A stretch of DNA of 11,424 nt from JBBPYR01 sp038199755 (lineage in GTDB: Bacteria > Chloroflexota > Ktedonobacteria > Ktedonobacterales > Ktedonobacteraceae), in NCBI GenBank assembly GCA_038199755.1, contig JBBPYR010000132.1, positions 1 through 11,424 of the forward strand, read 5' to 3'. Below the pieces are notes generated by a model, which was given only the letters and a program-made list of their open reading frames with translations, had not been told where the DNA came from and ran no database searches. A program made the position numbers and the translations under genes. Below are positions 1 to 7,070 of this stretch, in pieces (within the stretch, counting starts at the first letter, position 1; each line of letters opens with the position of its first letter).

Positions 1-436
1 CGGGTAGTAGATTCCCATGATAAAGGTGTATGACGTGTTCTAATGCTTGTCGCGTAGCTGCGTTATCCTGGGTATGTCGTGCTTGCTCGGCCTCGGCCAC
101 TGCCTGCTCAAGCTCCAAGGTATCAAGCGTCCAGGGGGCTATATCGTTTGTTGGCTGCCAGTGTAAACGGTGCTTGTCGGCATGGATGTAGCGATCTGCA
201 TCCGGCAGTGCTTGGCGCAGTTGATACAGCAATTTGCGCAGATTGGTATGCGCCTGGGCTTCCGTCGAATCGGGCCAGAGCAGAAAGGCCAGATGAGAGC
301 GGTCCTGAGGTACGTTTTGGTGTAGGACGAGGTAGGCGAGTAGGGATTGCAACCGGGGAAGTGTGACTGTGGTGATGGGGGTATCATCTGACTTCAATAG
401 GAAGTCGCCTAGTAGATTGATGTGGAGGGTTGGCAT
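1..436 (-). CDS. BTAD/SARP-type transcriptional regulator, N-terminal part (3' end outside window)
   Basis: This open frame runs off the left edge, leaving 145 codons. It opens MPTLHINLLGDF and continues with a winged-helix-like region (about residues 1-95). The typical LLWPDSTEAQAHTNLRKLL segment is at residues 52-70. A bacterial transcriptional activator domain then begins (about residue 100 onward), with ALEHVIHLYHGNLLP at 131-145. In this family the N-terminal half binds DNA and the BTAD helices follow. Large Chloroflexota members often continue into an NTPase and TPR region, but that part is not visible here. The ATG at 436 is chosen because the conserved strand starts there. A GTG one codon upstream sits closer to an AGGA sequence and is an alternative. 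A promoter lies at 486-514. The target genes cannot be told from this window. Confidence 0.85.
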   Translation of the reverse strand, partial: MPTLHINLLGDFLLKSDDTPITTVTLPRLQSLLAYLVLHQNVPQDRSHLAFLLWPDSTEAQAHTNLRKLLYQLRQALPDADRYIHADKHRLHWQPTNDIAPWTLDTLELEQAVAEAEQARHTQDNAATRQALEHVIHLYHGNLLP

Positions 437-485
437 CACCAGAAGGTTTCCTTTTTTAAATCCTCTTTTGTTCACTTCAGCTTAT

Positions 486-514
486 ACTATAAGACAAAAC
501 CCGCCTTTTGTAAA
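486..514 (-). promoter_or_regulatory. Predicted sigma-70 promoter of the BTAD regulator
   Basis: Read on the minus strand, TTTACA (509-514) and TATAGT (486-491) are separated by exactly 17 bp. Each differs from the -35/-10 consensus at one position. Transcription would start near 479, giving a 5' leader of about 43 nt before the ATG at 436. The promoter sits downstream of the hairpin at 532-597, so the regulator is probably transcribed separately from the sedolisin gene upstream of it. Confidence 0.65.
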
Positions 515-531
515 TCTTTTGCAATGGCTGA

Positions 532-597
532 ATATTCCATCCTATCGTGGTGCAGGAACTGCACCACGCGTTCACACACCACGATAGGATGGAATAT
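532..597. repeat. Nested inverted repeat, possible terminator of the sedolisin gene
   Basis: Arms 532-552 and 577-597 are perfect 21-bp reverse complements around a 24-nt loop. Inside lies a second perfect repeat, 546-555 with 559-568, with a 3-nt loop. CGTGGTG (546-552) can pair with CACCACG at either 562-568 or 577-583, so the two folds compete. The element starts 2 nt beyond the sedolisin stop codon, which suits a transcription end or an mRNA 3' stabiliser. No T-run follows on the minus strand, so a classical intrinsic terminator is not supported. A small mobile palindrome (MITE or REP-like) is the alternative. Confidence 0.7.
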
Positions 598-599
598 CT

Positions 600-2003
600 C
601 TACTTCATGGCGGCGATAAGGTCGGGTATGAGTTTTGCGGCGTTGGGGGTGCCCAGGCCGGTGGCCGCGTCCCATCCTGCGACGGCAGCATAGCCTGGAA
701 CATGCACCACTTGGTTGGTGTTATCGCCAAGGGTGATGTCGCGGAAGTCACTGGCATAGCTGGATGAGTTGGCAAGCTTGTAGAGGGCAGGGTTGATGAA
801 ACCGAGAGGGTGTCCCGCCATCTGATTCGCGATTGCCATCATGCCTGACCAGACAGGGGCCGCCGCGCTGGTGCCGCCAATCAATGTCCATTGTCCACTG
901 ACGTAGTCGGCTAATACGGTGCTGGGATCAGCGGCAGCGGCGACATCAGGTACGCCACGGCGATTGTTGAACTGGCTCTTCGTAGCGGTGGGTAGCGTTT
1001 GTTGATAGCTGGGAGTGGAGAAGAAACGGCTAAAACCGCCGCCACTGGCATCTCCACCAGAGTTCCAGACGCTTTCATTAAACATATTGTCGCTGCTACG
1101 CAGTAGCCGTGTGCCGCCTACCGCAGTGACCCAGGGATCATCACCGGGAAAACTGGTCGTCTGTACATGGGCCAACTGCTTCGCGTGCAAATCGATATAA
1201 TCGGTCGAGCCGTTATCGCCGGAGGACGAGAGGTAGGTCATACCTTGTTGGGTGGTGGCTTGTTGATAAAAGCTATCCCATTGCTTGACCTGTTGTGGGC
1301 CAGCCGGGTCGATGTTCGCTTGCAGCGTGAGCTCCGAGACACCCCAGCTTTGCGAGACAATATTTCCTAGCTTATGATCGATGACATACTGCTCGAGCTT
1401 GAGAAATTCGGGTAGGCCAATGGTACCCTCGGTTTCCGCGACGGGACTGGTCAACACGATAATCTGCGCATCGGGGGCGATGGCGTGGATGACCTCTACA
1501 TCTAAGGTGGTTTCTCCTACCCAGCCGCCTTGCTGATTATCAGGGTCCGAAATCGGCTCATTGAGTGGTGAAATGATTTGGAGCTTAATAGGGGGTAAGC
1601 CGAATTGTTTGTCATAAACATCCAGGTCTGCTTGCAGCGTTGGGCTGCCAAACGAGACAATATCAATTACCGTTTGTCCCTTCCCTGTAAAGCCCTGCTC
1701 AAAGAGTGATTCGACGCCATAGGCAACCCTGAACGCGTGCGGTGTGTAGCAGCCAGGCTCATTGCTGAGTGATATGGGGCAGACATCGGCAGCTGTACTT
1801 GCAGGTGTAGATGTGGGGATAGCAGTTTGCGTTGGTTTAGCTGTGGATGTCGGTTGCGCCGCTGGGTTAGTAAAGCTCCCTGGGCTGCAAGCGGTGAACA
1901 ACACGAGTAGCAGCAGTAACGGAATGGATAAACGGGCGTAGTTCTTCCTGTTTTCTTTCGCTACAATGAACGGTAAACGAGTAGGTCGTAATAGCATATG
2001 CAC
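600..2003 (-). CDS. S53 family (sedolisin/kumamolisin-like) lipoprotein peptidase
   Basis: A 467-residue serine-carboxyl endopeptidase predicted to work outside the cell, anchored by lipid. Residues 24-39 form a hydrophobic signal ending in the lipobox-like LFTAC with Cys39. A Thr/Pro-rich linker (about 41-73) follows, then the S53 domain (about 85-467). The catalytic residues can be placed: Glu164 and Asp168 in GETTLDVE, the oxyanion Asp263 in SSSGDNGS, and Ser379 in GGTSAAAP. FRDITLGDN (420-428) matches the calcium site, and GWDAATGLGTP (443-453) the conserved end. Well-studied S53 enzymes carry a pro-domain of roughly 170-200 residues; none fits between the lipobox and the domain here. The start is GTG at 2003, five bases from AGAGGA (2009-2014). 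The ATG at 1997 is the alternative start. The gene is divergent from the A2M-like gene. Confidence 0.92.
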   Translation of the reverse strand: MHMLLRPTRLPFIVAKENRKNYARLSIPLLLLLVLFTACSPGSFTNPAAQPTSTAKPTQTAIPTSTPASTAADVCPISLSNEPGCYTPHAFRVAYGVESLFEQGFTGKGQTVIDIVSFGSPTLQADLDVYDKQFGLPPIKLQIISPLNEPISDPDNQQGGWVGETTLDVEVIHAIAPDAQIIVLTSPVAETEGTIGLPEFLKLEQYVIDHKLGNIVSQSWGVSELTLQANIDPAGPQQVKQWDSFYQQATTQQGMTYLSSSGDNGSTDYIDLHAKQLAHVQTTSFPGDDPWVTAVGGTRLLRSSDNMFNESVWNSGGDASGGGFSRFFSTPSYQQTLPTATKSQFNNRRGVPDVAAAADPSTVLADYVSGQWTLIGGTSAAAPVWSGMMAIANQMAGHPLGFINPALYKLANSSSYASDFRDITLGDNTNQVVHVPGYAAVAGWDAATGLGTPNAAKLIPDLIAAMK

Positions 2004-2049
2004 CAGTTTCCTCTTGTATTTCGGTCCTTAATGATGTAATGTAACTCCG

Positions 2050-2081
2050 ATTATACACTAAACAACCCCTCTGTATATAGT
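2050..2081. promoter_or_regulatory. Overlapping divergent promoters of the sedolisin and A2M-like genes
   Basis: Minus strand: TATACA (2072-2077), 16 bp, then a perfect TATAAT (2050-2055) leading to the sedolisin gene. Plus strand: TATACA (2052-2057), 18 bp, then TATAGT (2076-2081), or 16 bp to TATATA (2074-2079), leading to the A2M-like gene. The -35 of each overlaps the -10 of the other, and TATACA/TGTATA form a short inverted repeat. Only one polymerase could plausibly occupy the site at a time. The plus-strand leader would be only about 12 nt. Prediction by motif only. Confidence 0.5.
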
Positions 2082-2099
2082 AAAAGAGAGAGAAACCAT

Positions 2100-5000
2100 A
2101 TGTCATTGCAACCACCATTAAGTACGTATGATCCTCTGGTGACGATTTCAGATATGAGCGCAATTCAACAACTTGGCGATGCTGCCTTGCTGGGAAACTG
2201 GTTTGTCTTCCTCAAGACAGAGTGGTTGGCCCGTTCAGGGATGACGCAGTTGCTTGCCGCCACTGGCTTGTCGGAGCAGCTTGCACGCCCAATCGTGCTC
2301 TTTCGTGGCAATGAGACATTGACACTACCAGGGGTAAAAATTGCCCCCACCTCGTTACCACGTCCAATACTGGTTTCGCTGACCTGCGATAAAGCATTGT
2401 ATCGTGCGCGACGTGATACTATTCGCCTGCTCGTTGCCGCGCCACAGCATGCTAAGACAGAATTGCGTTTAGTGTTGATGCTGAGTGGCAGCCCTTATGC
2501 CGATTATCCAGTGCTGCTTGATGAGTATGGCTTACGCCTATGGTCTATGCGTGACTTGCCCGAGGGCGAATATGTGGCGAAGCTACAAGGCGTGGAGGTG
2601 GACGAGTGCCGCTTTGAGGTCGCGGAATATCGGCTTGCTGCTTTGAACGCGGACCTGCTTGAGCAGCACTTGCACGGAGATACATTGCGCTATGTGTTGT
2701 CCGTCACCGCCTTTAACCAGCCCTATACCGACGCAGTTGAAGTTGAATTGCAAGTACGTGGGCAGCGCGTTGGTGAACGCTCGAAGTTGCGTTGCGATCA
2801 TGAGGGACGGTGCCATGGCGCGATCAAGTTAGCGGGTGATGGCGTGCATACGCTCAATGTGATAGCGGGAGAGCGCACTGCCACGGTCGTGCTGAAAGGG
2901 GCCGAGCAACAACGGCGTGAGACACTGATCGTGAGTGAATTGGGCGAGGCTCGTCTCTTAAGTATGTTGCCCATGCCACAATCAAATGCCTGTCGTGGTA
3001 TGTATATTAGTCGCGGCGCAAGCAACAATGAGCCATTGCTTGTACGGCGCGTGATTGGGTCAGAGGTAGAGATTATTGCGCGTACTGCTATTGAACTGGT
3101 GCGAACCGTGGTGGTGGACCCAACGCGAGGCACGAGCGAAGAACAGTATCACGAGCAGGTAAAAGCTGAACAGGTGTTGCGCCTGCCCATTCCACAACCC
3201 TATGGGGTGATTTTGATCGGTGCCTTTGTTGCTGGTGAAGCCTGGGAAGGCTGGTGCGCCGTGCTCCACCCCTCTGATATTCGTTTGGAGTGTGAGGCAC
3301 CGAAGGAAGCAAAACCAGGCAGCCGTATCGCTATCACCATCAAAACTGGGCAGGCTGAGCGTGCCATTCCGGTACAGCTTATCGTCAAGGATCAGCGTTT
3401 GCTCGCACCGAGCGATCCCCAAGTGGAGTTTGCCGCGGCCATCAAAAAGAATCTTACTGTATGGCATGAGAGTGCGGTAACAGGCAAAATTGAACGGCTG
3501 TTGATGAATGTACAGGCACCATTTTACGCGATGACGTATGGAGCAATGCCTGCTCCGCCGCCAATGACTATGGCTACTATGCCCATGATGTCACCAGGGG
3601 CACCACCACAGCAAGCGGCACCAGAACGCGGTAGGTCACCGTTACAACGCTTTATGCCACGGGTAACGGGCCAGATGGCAGCTGTAAGCTCGTCGTCGCT
3701 GGTGCGGCAAGAAGCGGCACCGCTAGCAGCAGCGGCACCAGTGGCAGCACCAGAACCAGTAGCGCAATTGGCGAAAGTGCGTATGCAATTTCCGGAAATT
3801 ATTCATAACAGTATTGTGTCTGTACGGGGCGAGGCAACGGTCGAGGTAACGTTGGGCGATAGCCTGACCCTCTACACCGTCGAAGCCTTTGCGCTTGCAA
3901 CGGAAACATTGGATTGGCAGCGCACCGAGACAACAATTCAAGCTGTGCAGCCTGTCTATGGTGAAATGACTGTCTCGCCCTTCGTTTTCCCTGGTGACGC
4001 AGTGATGGGACGATTGGACGTGGGAGCGGCCTCGGGTGCCGCAATTGCCGAGGTTCGCTATGATGATGAGGTGCTGCCATTGTTCTTTGAGAATGGCACA
4101 CCCGTTACTCCCGGCTTGCCCATTCCGTCTGGCTCTGTCTTACGCTTTCCTGTGCGTCCAGGCATGTTTACCGCGATGGTGCGTGATGCTCGTAAGGGTG
4201 GTGTCGATGTGAGTGAACGCTATGTCACGGCACCCGGCCAATTGCGCCATATCATGCGTCGCACACGTCTGCTCAATCCTGGTGAAGAGGTGACGGTGCA
4301 AGAAGTGGGTGTGCTGGAGTTAAAACCGCTGCCAGGCTTAGAGCAACCCTTCCAGGCCTTTGTCGAGGGGGTTGCCATGTATCCCTATGGTTGTATTGAG
4401 CAAACCTCGGCGAAATTTATGGCTATGTATACTGGCTATATCACCAACCAGAACAATGGGGAGATCGCGCAAGAGTATGAGGCCGCGCTGGTGGTGTGGT
4501 ACAAACGCTTAGAAAGTATGTATCTGCCCAAAAGTGGTTTCTGTTTCTATCCACCTGCCGAGGGCGGTGCGCGCAAACCTGACACTCACTATGCTCCTCT
4601 CGCTGTCAAACGCTTGCTAAGTTTGCCGACAGCTGAGCATGTGGGTTTGCAGCAACGCTCCATTCATGAAATGCTCACTGCTATTCATGCTATGACCCAG
4701 GACGCGGCCTCTTACTATAAGATTGAGTCGCCACCCAGAAATGTGTCCGATTGTCATGCCGCCTATCAGGTGATTATCTCTGACAAGGCGAAACCTCGTG
4801 AGAAAGCGAAGGCTGCCGCGTTTGCGCGCTCACGCCTGAAGGAACACAATGGTCAGACCTATGTCGAGATGCCAAGCAATCAGGCTTCTTATCGGCTGTG
4901 GGACAAGTCGGTGGCGACACGCGAGGAGACGGCGTATGCAGCGGCAGCTCTCTTCGCTACGAGGGAACCGGCGAATCTGCCCAGAGCTATCGCTGCGACG

Positions 5001-5696
5001 AATTACATTACTCGTCAGATGAATGAGGAAAATCGTCTGTATAGCACGGTGGATAGCGCGGCGGCCCTGTCGTTGCTGATCGAACTGCGTCATACTGGAC
5101 TGGTCACGAACGGGGATGCGGGCAAAGTGCTGCTCAATGGGCGCGAATATTCTTTACGGGAAGCACTGAGCTATGATGGAAAGGTGGAATCTGTCCGTTG
5201 CGTCGATGGTTTGATTGCAGTGCAGGTAACTTCTGAGGTTGTGGAAAATTGGAGTACTTATAAGGGGCAATTAGCGGTTCAGGTACGTTTAGAAAAGAAA
5301 GGGCAGATACAGCAGCGTTTTCATGTGGGCGATGAGTTGGACCTGGTTATCAAAGTGCCACAGTATGAGCCTGGATTGATCGCGCATGTGTGCTTGCCCG
5401 ATGCCCTTGCACGCATTGTGGGTGGAGGGCAGGTCAAACGCTTTAGCCTGGATTTTTGTGAGAAGAACGAGTTGCGTGTGCCACTCGCGGCCATTGGCTC
5501 AACCGTACTGCCAAGCGGAGGGGAAGAAGCAATACAACAGATATTGCTTCACTGGTTTGCCACGGCTGGAAACGGTAAAGAGCAAGCAGGCCAAGAAGAT
5601 CAGGCTGTGCAACATTGGGCGGTGATTGTCCGCAATATGTTCCGTGAGGAGCAAATAGGCAATCCAGGCTTGTTAGAAGTCATGGTAGAGGCATAA
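2100..5696 (+). CDS. Alpha-2-macroglobulin-like thioester protein, no signal peptide
   Basis: A 1198-residue protein with bacterial A2M architecture. An MG2-like strand with CDKALYRARRDT is at 96-107, followed by further beta-rich macroglobulin-type regions. A disordered Met/Pro/Ala-rich stretch spans about 476-558. The A2M domain begins with RMQFPEIIHNSIV (561-573). The thioester PYGCIEQT follows, with Cys765 and Gln768 predicted to form the reactive bond, and then a helical thioester domain. Family members trap proteases by covalent capture after bait cleavage. No signal peptide, lipobox or membrane helix is visible at the N-terminus. The frame is closed by TAA at 2037-2039 with no usable start before ATG 2100, so a longer exported form is not hidden upstream. 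The purine-rich GAGAGAG at 2086-2092 is a weak ribosome site. No pbpC-like partner gene is present nearby. Confidence 0.9.
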   Translation: MSLQPPLSTYDPLVTISDMSAIQQLGDAALLGNWFVFLKTEWLARSGMTQLLAATGLSEQLARPIVLFRGNETLTLPGVKIAPTSLPRPILVSLTCDKALYRARRDTIRLLVAAPQHAKTELRLVLMLSGSPYADYPVLLDEYGLRLWSMRDLPEGEYVAKLQGVEVDECRFEVAEYRLAALNADLLEQHLHGDTLRYVLSVTAFNQPYTDAVEVELQVRGQRVGERSKLRCDHEGRCHGAIKLAGDGVHTLNVIAGERTATVVLKGAEQQRRETLIVSELGEARLLSMLPMPQSNACRGMYISRGASNNEPLLVRRVIGSEVEIIARTAIELVRTVVVDPTRGTSEEQYHEQVKAEQVLRLPIPQPYGVILIGAFVAGEAWEGWCAVLHPSDIRLECEAPKEAKPGSRIAITIKTGQAERAIPVQLIVKDQRLLAPSDPQVEFAAAIKKNLTVWHESAVTGKIERLLMNVQAPFYAMTYGAMPAPPPMTMATMPMMSPGAPPQQAAPERGRSPLQRFMPRVTGQMAAVSSSSLVRQEAAPLAAAAPVAAPEPVAQLAKVRMQFPEIIHNSIVSVRGEATVEVTLGDSLTLYTVEAFALATETLDWQRTETTIQAVQPVYGEMTVSPFVFPGDAVMGRLDVGAASGAAIAEVRYDDEVLPLFFENGTPVTPGLPIPSGSVLRFPVRPGMFTAMVRDARKGGVDVSERYVTAPGQLRHIMRRTRLLNPGEEVTVQEVGVLELKPLPGLEQPFQAFVEGVAMYPYGCIEQTSAKFMAMYTGYITNQNNGEIAQEYEAALVVWYKRLESMYLPKSGFCFYPPAEGGARKPDTHYAPLAVKRLLSLPTAEHVGLQQRSIHEMLTAIHAMTQDAASYYKIESPPRNVSDCHAAYQVIISDKAKPREKAKAAAFARSRLKEHNGQTYVEMPSNQASYRLWDKSVATREETAYAAAALFATREPANLPRAIAATNYITRQMNEENRLYSTVDSAAALSLLIELRHTGLVTNGDAGKVLLNGREYSLREALSYDGKVESVRCVDGLIAVQVTSEVVENWSTYKGQLAVQVRLEKKGQIQQRFHVGDELDLVIKVPQYEPGLIAHVCLPDALARIVGGGQVKRFSLDFCEKNELRVPLAAIGSTVLPSGGEEAIQQILLHWFATAGNGKEQAGQEDQAVQHWAVIVRNMFREEQIGNPGLLEVMVEA

Positions 5697-6002
5697 GGGA
5701 TTTCGCTGTATGGGTGATGTACAAAGAAACATATATGCAAATGTGTGTGCAAATCACCCATACAAGAAAATTTTGAGTAGTCCTATAGTCCTATGCTTTG
5801 GCTTGAATGCTTGACCAGTTGGGTCTAAATGGGTACATTCTCTTGTAAGGGTTATACAAGCGAAGTAAAAGCTTGCTATTCAGAGCACCAACGCCGCTCA
5901 AGTGCTCTGCAAGGAATCGCTTGCTATATGTTGGGTGTGATGGATATGGAAGTGGGGTCATAGTTTACACTATGCGATATTTTAGGATTAAAGGAAATTT
6001 GT
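5697..6002. other. 306-bp non-coding gap with several inverted repeats
   Basis: No convincing gene is present. Visible structures are the 12-bp repeat at 5707-5764 (listed separately); CTTGTA/TACAAG at 5842-5847 and 5855-5860; CAGAGCAC/GTGCTCTG at 5881-5888 and 5902-5909; and the direct repeat GCTTGCTAT at 5871-5879 and 5919-5927, which flanks the last hairpin. The ribosome site AAAGGA (5990-5995) of the CHAP gene is at the end, 7 nt before ATG. I could not find a convincing -35/-10 pair for the CHAP gene, although TTTACA occurs at 5964-5969. Confidence 0.6.
5707..5764 (+). terminator. Inverted repeat after the A2M-like gene, possible terminator
   Basis: TGTATGGGTGAT (5707-5718) and ATCACCCATACA (5753-5764) are perfect reverse complements, starting 10 nt after the stop codon. 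The 34-nt loop is long, and the downstream AAAATTTT contains only a short T-run, so this is a weak intrinsic terminator candidate. Confidence 0.4.
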
Positions 6003-6995
6003 ATGTCGTCAATGGATAAACGTCAAGAAGCTCCCATTACGGGGCCGCAGGTAGGTGTACGATTCACCCCCATGCCACAAAATCTACAGCAAGTGGGCCA
6101 GCAAAGTAAGCCGGATCATCTGTCATTTCCCAATGTGGCATCGCAAGTCCCAATGGTAACGCGACCACTCACAGAGCCTGCTGCGCTTCCCAATGTCACT
6201 CGCCAATTACAAGAATATATGCCTACTCCACCAATGGTGACGACGCAAAGCTTGCCAGAGGTACTTTCTAACGTCAAGCCGACGACAACGTCTTCTTTGC
6301 GCGAACCCGTTCTCATTCGTGGTCACGGCAAACGCCAGTATCCCGTGCGCCCACCAAAGGGCCGTCGTCTTGTTGTGCATGTGGCCGTGACGGTGCTACT
6401 GGCTCTTTGTGTGCTAGTTGCGTTGGTGCTGGTGATTCCTACGGGTGGCGATAATGGAAATGCGCTAGGACATATTTTTCCTCCTATTACCAATCTTATC
6501 AATAGTAAAGGCAATAATGCTGGCTTAATCGCGCAGCAGGCGGCGACCGCAACCGCTGTGACGCAAGATGGGTATGATCCTGGCAGTGGGCAGACCTACG
6601 CTGGCCTACCAACCGCTCCGGCTGGGTACGCGGGTGCTGGTGGTGCTGGCAACCATTTCTTTTTCGGTCAATGCACCTATTGGGCGAGCATGCGCTATTT
6701 CGCACTGACTGGCCACTGGGTGCCCTGGCTGGGTAATGCTTGGCAGTGGGCCGCAGGTGCCAGCGCATCGGGCTGGATTATCTCCGGTGCGCCTCACCTG
6801 CATTCCATTATTGTGTTGCAACCGGGAGTACAAGGCGCGGGCTGGTATGGCCATGTGGCCATCGTCGAGCAGATTAACGCCGACGGTTCTGTCTTGACCA
6901 GCAATTATAACTGGGCAGGTAACTGGGGCCGCGAAACGTTTGTGACGTTCACGCCCGGCTCAGGCGTGAGTTTTGTGTGGATGCCAGGGTTCTAA
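6003..6995 (+). CDS. Single-pass membrane protein with extracytoplasmic CHAP domain
   Basis: A 330-residue protein. Residues 1-120 are Pro/Gln/Thr-rich and probably disordered, ending in a basic patch (KRQYPVRPPKGRR, 110-122). One hydrophobic helix spans about 123-145, then a Gly/Ala-rich spacer, then a CHAP (cysteine-histidine amidohydrolase/peptidase) domain at about 217-330. The likely nucleophile is Cys224 in FGQCTYWA. The His is His284 in GWYGHVAIVE, and the polar third residue is probably Asn301 or Asn303 in SNYNWAG. CHAP enzymes cut peptidoglycan stem peptides or the amide bond to muramic acid, so a role in wall remodelling is likely. The positive-inside rule places the N-terminus in the cytoplasm. 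The start is ATG 6003 with AAAGGA seven bases upstream. It stands alone and converges on the MocR-type gene. Confidence 0.88.
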   Translation: MSSMDKRQEAPITGPQVGVRFTPMPQNLQQVGQQSKPDHLSFPNVASQVPMVTRPLTEPAALPNVTRQLQEYMPTPPMVTTQSLPEVLSNVKPTTTSSLREPVLIRGHGKRQYPVRPPKGRRLVVHVAVTVLLALCVLVALVLVIPTGGDNGNALGHIFPPITNLINSKGNNAGLIAQQAATATAVTQDGYDPGSGQTYAGLPTAPAGYAGAGGAGNHFFFGQCTYWASMRYFALTGHWVPWLGNAWQWAAGASASGWIISGAPHLHSIIVLQPGVQGAGWYGHVAIVEQINADGSVLTSNYNWAGNWGRETFVTFTPGSGVSFVWMPGF

Positions 6996-7013
6996 CGTAA
7001 TTTAATTTGAACG

Positions 7014-7063
7014 AAGAGCAGGAGGCAGCAATGCGATGTTTCGCGTTGCTGCCTCCTGCTCTT
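7014..7063. terminator. Bidirectional hairpin between the convergent CHAP and MocR genes
   Basis: Arms 7014-7031 and 7046-7063 are perfect 18-bp reverse complements. After a single T/G position, GCGA (7033-7036) pairs with TCGC (7041-7044) around a TGTT loop. It begins 18 nt after the CHAP stop and ends 7 nt beyond the MocR stop. Neither strand has a strong T-tract, so it resembles a stem-only terminator serving both genes. Confidence 0.75.
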
Positions 7064-7070
7064 TGCTCAA

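Noticed and set aside
79..387. Short open frames on both strands at the left edge
   Set aside because: The true reading is the partial BTAD regulator on the minus strand, which runs off the edge in a different frame.
487..675. 62-residue minus-strand open frame crossing the palindrome
   Set aside because: It runs out of frame with the end of the sedolisin gene and through the inverted repeat into the regulator promoter; no motif supports it.
3060..3467. 135-residue minus-strand open frame
   Set aside because: It lies wholly inside the A2M-like gene in another frame, has no family motif, and the plus-strand protein is recognisable throughout.
5717..5776. 19-codon open frame in the gap after the A2M-like gene
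   Set aside because: No ribosome site precedes the ATG, and the frame is made of the inverted repeat and its loop.
5842..5927. CRISPR-like or mobile-element reading of the short repeats before the CHAP gene
   Set aside because: Only one pair of 9-bp direct repeats is present, with no regular spacing, no terminal repeats with a target duplication and no transposase.
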